A stretch of 7,674 nucleotides of DNA, from contig JAJYOQ010000191.1 in the NCBI GenBank assembly GCA_021796135.1, positions 1 through 7,674 on the forward strand, written 5' to 3'. Of this stretch, positions 6,276 to 7,674 are shown piece by piece. The notes beneath the pieces are model-generated. The model ran no database searches. It was not told the DNA's origin and worked only from the letters and a program-made list of their open reading frames with translations. A program made the position numbers and the translations under genes. The stretch is from Bacteroidota bacterium (GTDB lineage Bacteria > Bacteroidota > Ignavibacteria > Ignavibacteriales > Ignavibacteriaceae). How positions within the stretch are numbered: the stretch's first letter is position 1; each line of letters opens with the position of its first letter.

Positions 6276-7586
6276 TTACTTTAAGAAGACCATCTTTTTA
6301 GTAATTAAAAGACCACCGGCGTTCATTTGATAAATATAAGTACCTGAAGCAAAGCGTGATGCATCAAATCTTACTGTGTAATTTCCAGTGCTCTTATTTG
6401 CATTAACTAAAGTTGAGACTAACCTTCCAAGTAGATCGTAAACTTTAATCGAAACAAATCCTGATTTAACTACCGCGTAGCTAATTTCAGTAGAAGGGTT
6501 GAATGGATTCGGATAGTTCTGAGAGAGTTTATACCCATTAACAACATTAGAACTTTTCTCAGTGCTTATTCCGGTTACATGACTATCATTATGGAACCAT
6601 TCCACAGGTGGATAAGTACTATTTCCAAAGCATGCTAGAAATACATCTCTTCCATCGTTGCTAAATGCTATACCACGGGGTCTTTCATTTTGATCCAATG
6701 GTGAAAAGAAATTCCATTTGACACTATCCTGTATAGTCCAGGTTTTAGTATTAAAGGAATACCAAGTACCTTCTGTTCCAGCAAATGCTCCAGTAGGATT
6801 ATTATATGCATAATTCCCTGTACTTAGCCACAGATTTCCATTAACTGGGTCCCAAGCTCCAGATTCGCAAGCAATACCTCTTAAAACAGTGTCTACTAAA
6901 GCATAACTGCTCAATGCGTCTGGTCTATTGTATACTCTAATGAATCCATCAGTATATCTTGCAACATATAATGTATTCCCGTCAGGAGATACTGCCATCC
7001 ATCTACCATAAGTAGCTGCAGTATCAATAACATCAACAGCGTTACCAATATATGTGAAATCAGGACCGTAAATTTTTATTGGATAACCTGGGAGAACAGG
7101 TGCTAAATAGATATTACCGCTAGAATCTACAGCTGGATCACAAAGCGCCGAAATACCCGGACTAACATAATTCATACCTTGACCCGTTTTATAATTTATA
7201 CGATATAAATCGCTATAATCATCAACTAATATATTTCCATTATTATCTCTAGTTATGCCATATTTACTATTATAAAAGGGATGTAAAACACCGCCGATAG
7301 TGACTGCTTTAATCGTATCCCAAGGTGTTCCATCCGGATTATATACATACACAGGGCGAACGAGAAATTTTTTACCACTATCCGGTACAAATAATGAATC
7401 GGAAGTTCTATATGGAGCAATCCATATTTTTCCATCTGGATCGACAGTAACAAATTGTACACCAGTATTTGTTTTTAAAGTATCAGGGGATGGAGGGAAA
7501 ATCCCTTTGTATACCCATCCTTGTGAGAAAACTTTTACACTCATTAACAGCATAAAAGCAACCAAAATAGAAAGATTTTTTTTCAT
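6276..7586 (-). CDS. Secreted beta-propeller (NHL/YVTN-like) protein with T9SS type A sorting domain
   Basis: The 436-residue protein has a signal peptide (about 1-22, ending KVFSQ). At least six propeller-like repeats follow, each a strand, a D-x-x-G-N/K turn and a second strand: VQFVTVDPDGKIWIAPY (43-59), YGITRDNNGNILVDDY (109-124), DPAVDSSGNIYLAPV (150-164), RWMAVSPDGNTLYVARY (195-211), GAWDPVNGNLWLSTGNY (243-259) and RGIAFSNDGRDVFLACFG (304-321). The T9SS sorting domain spans about 350-436, with YKLSQNYPNPFNPST and KVYDLLGRLV. Such proteins are exported by type IX secretion and cleaved or anchored at the surface. Propellers of this kind bind ligands or proteins, and no catalytic residue can be named. 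The start is supported by AAGGAG (7599-7594), six bases before the ATG. The gene ends in a strong terminator. Function beyond extracellular binding or scaffolding is unknown. Confidence 0.85.
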   Translation of the reverse strand: MKKNLSILVAFMLLMSVKVFSQGWVYKGIFPPSPDTLKTNTGVQFVTVDPDGKIWIAPYRTSDSLFVPDSGKKFLVRPVYVYNPDGTPWDTIKAVTIGGVLHPFYNSKYGITRDNNGNILVDDYSDLYRINYKTGQGMNYVSPGISALCDPAVDSSGNIYLAPVLPGYPIKIYGPDFTYIGNAVDVIDTAATYGRWMAVSPDGNTLYVARYTDGFIRVYNRPDALSSYALVDTVLRGIACESGAWDPVNGNLWLSTGNYAYNNPTGAFAGTEGTWYSFNTKTWTIQDSVKWNFFSPLDQNERPRGIAFSNDGRDVFLACFGNSTYPPVEWFHNDSHVTGISTEKSSNVVNGYKLSQNYPNPFNPSTEISYAVVKSGFVSIKVYDLLGRLVSTLVNANKSTGNYTVRFDASRFASGTYIYQMNAGGLLITKKMVFLK

Positions 7587-7615
7587 AAAGTACTCCTTAA
7601 GTTAATAATAAAGAA

Positions 7616-7638
7616 TTAGTTAGTTAGTTAGTTAGTTA
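7616..7638. repeat. Short tandem repeat TTAG x5
   Basis: Five perfect copies of TTAG plus TTA. Read on the minus strand it is TAACTAACTAAC and so on, which places a TAA stop in all three forward frames immediately at the end of the possible upstream gene. It lies 30 bases before the start codon of the beta-propeller gene, just upstream of its ribosome-binding site. Such tetranucleotide tracts can change length by slippage. Confidence 0.9.
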
Positions 7639-7674
7639 TCGTCCAAAATATGGAGCTCCAGGTTTTTGGATATC
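7636..7674 (-). CDS. Possible 3' end of an upstream gene, partial
   Basis: The minus strand is open from the window edge for 12 codons, reading DIQKPGAPYFGR, then TAA at 7638-7636. The reading is protein-like and lies about 50 bases before the next start codon on the same strand. That would fit an operon-type neighbour, but 12 codons cannot prove a gene and I do not recognise the family. The stretch also carries nested inverted repeats (TCCAAAA 7642-7648 with TTTTGGA 7664-7670, and TGGAGCTCCA 7651-7660 between them), so it could instead be a noncoding structured region. No T-run follows, so this is not an intrinsic terminator. Confidence 0.3.
   Translation of the reverse strand, partial: DIQKPGAPYFGR

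Noticed and set aside
7253..7605. Open frames overlapping the start of the beta-propeller gene on both strands
   Set aside because: The signal peptide, propeller repeats and AAGGAG site all support the minus-strand 436-residue frame; the others have no such support.

Overview
The window looks like a chromosomal segment from an AT-rich member of the Bacteroidota/Chlorobiota side of the tree, most likely Ignavibacteria-like. The evidence is two secreted proteins whose C-termini carry the type IX secretion (T9SS) type A sorting domain in the form LSQNYPNPFN followed by (N/P)ST, a wording very common in Ignavibacteria-type genomes. This placement is inference from protein style; there is no rRNA or tRNA in the window. 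All convincing genes lie on the minus strand, so transcription runs from high to low coordinates.

Right half, in transcription order. At 7636-7674 the last 12 codons of a possible upstream gene end in TAA, followed by a short TAAC repeat. Next is a secreted beta-propeller (NHL/YVTN-like) protein with a T9SS tail (6276-7586), closed by a very clear intrinsic terminator at 6232-6259. Then comes a polytopic membrane acyltransferase of the DUF5009/HGSNAT-like type (5055-6179). A REP-like GC-rich hairpin (5001-5021) separates it from a large secreted glycoside hydrolase-like protein (GHL10/DUF187 catalytic domain, three fibronectin-III-like domains, T9SS tail; 2543-4921). The three genes fit an envelope or extracellular-polysaccharide theme, but nothing in the sequence proves that they form one pathway.

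Middle, 1939-2542: a 604-base gap without a convincing gene. Its main content is a palindromic repeat field (2215-2494): two 50-bp identical copies carrying two perfect hairpins each, running into a tandem array of 32-bp units. Nearer the defence genes there are weak traces of decayed coding sequence and a strong sigma70-like promoter reading left (1969-1997).

Left end, 129-1938: a compact two-gene cassette driven by that promoter. It encodes an ABC-type/AAA15 ATPase (RloA/AbiLi-like) followed, with an 11-bp overlap, by a TOPRIM-type RloB (AbiLii-like) protein. This is the expected architecture of an AbiL/RloAB-type anti-phage system, in which the ATPase probably acts as sensor or regulator and the TOPRIM protein as effector. 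Sampled lines of this cassette are more AT-rich than the genes to its right, and a piece resembling the C-terminal end of an IS transposase lies immediately beyond it (1-128). The cassette therefore looks like a small accessory insertion beside otherwise ordinary envelope genes.
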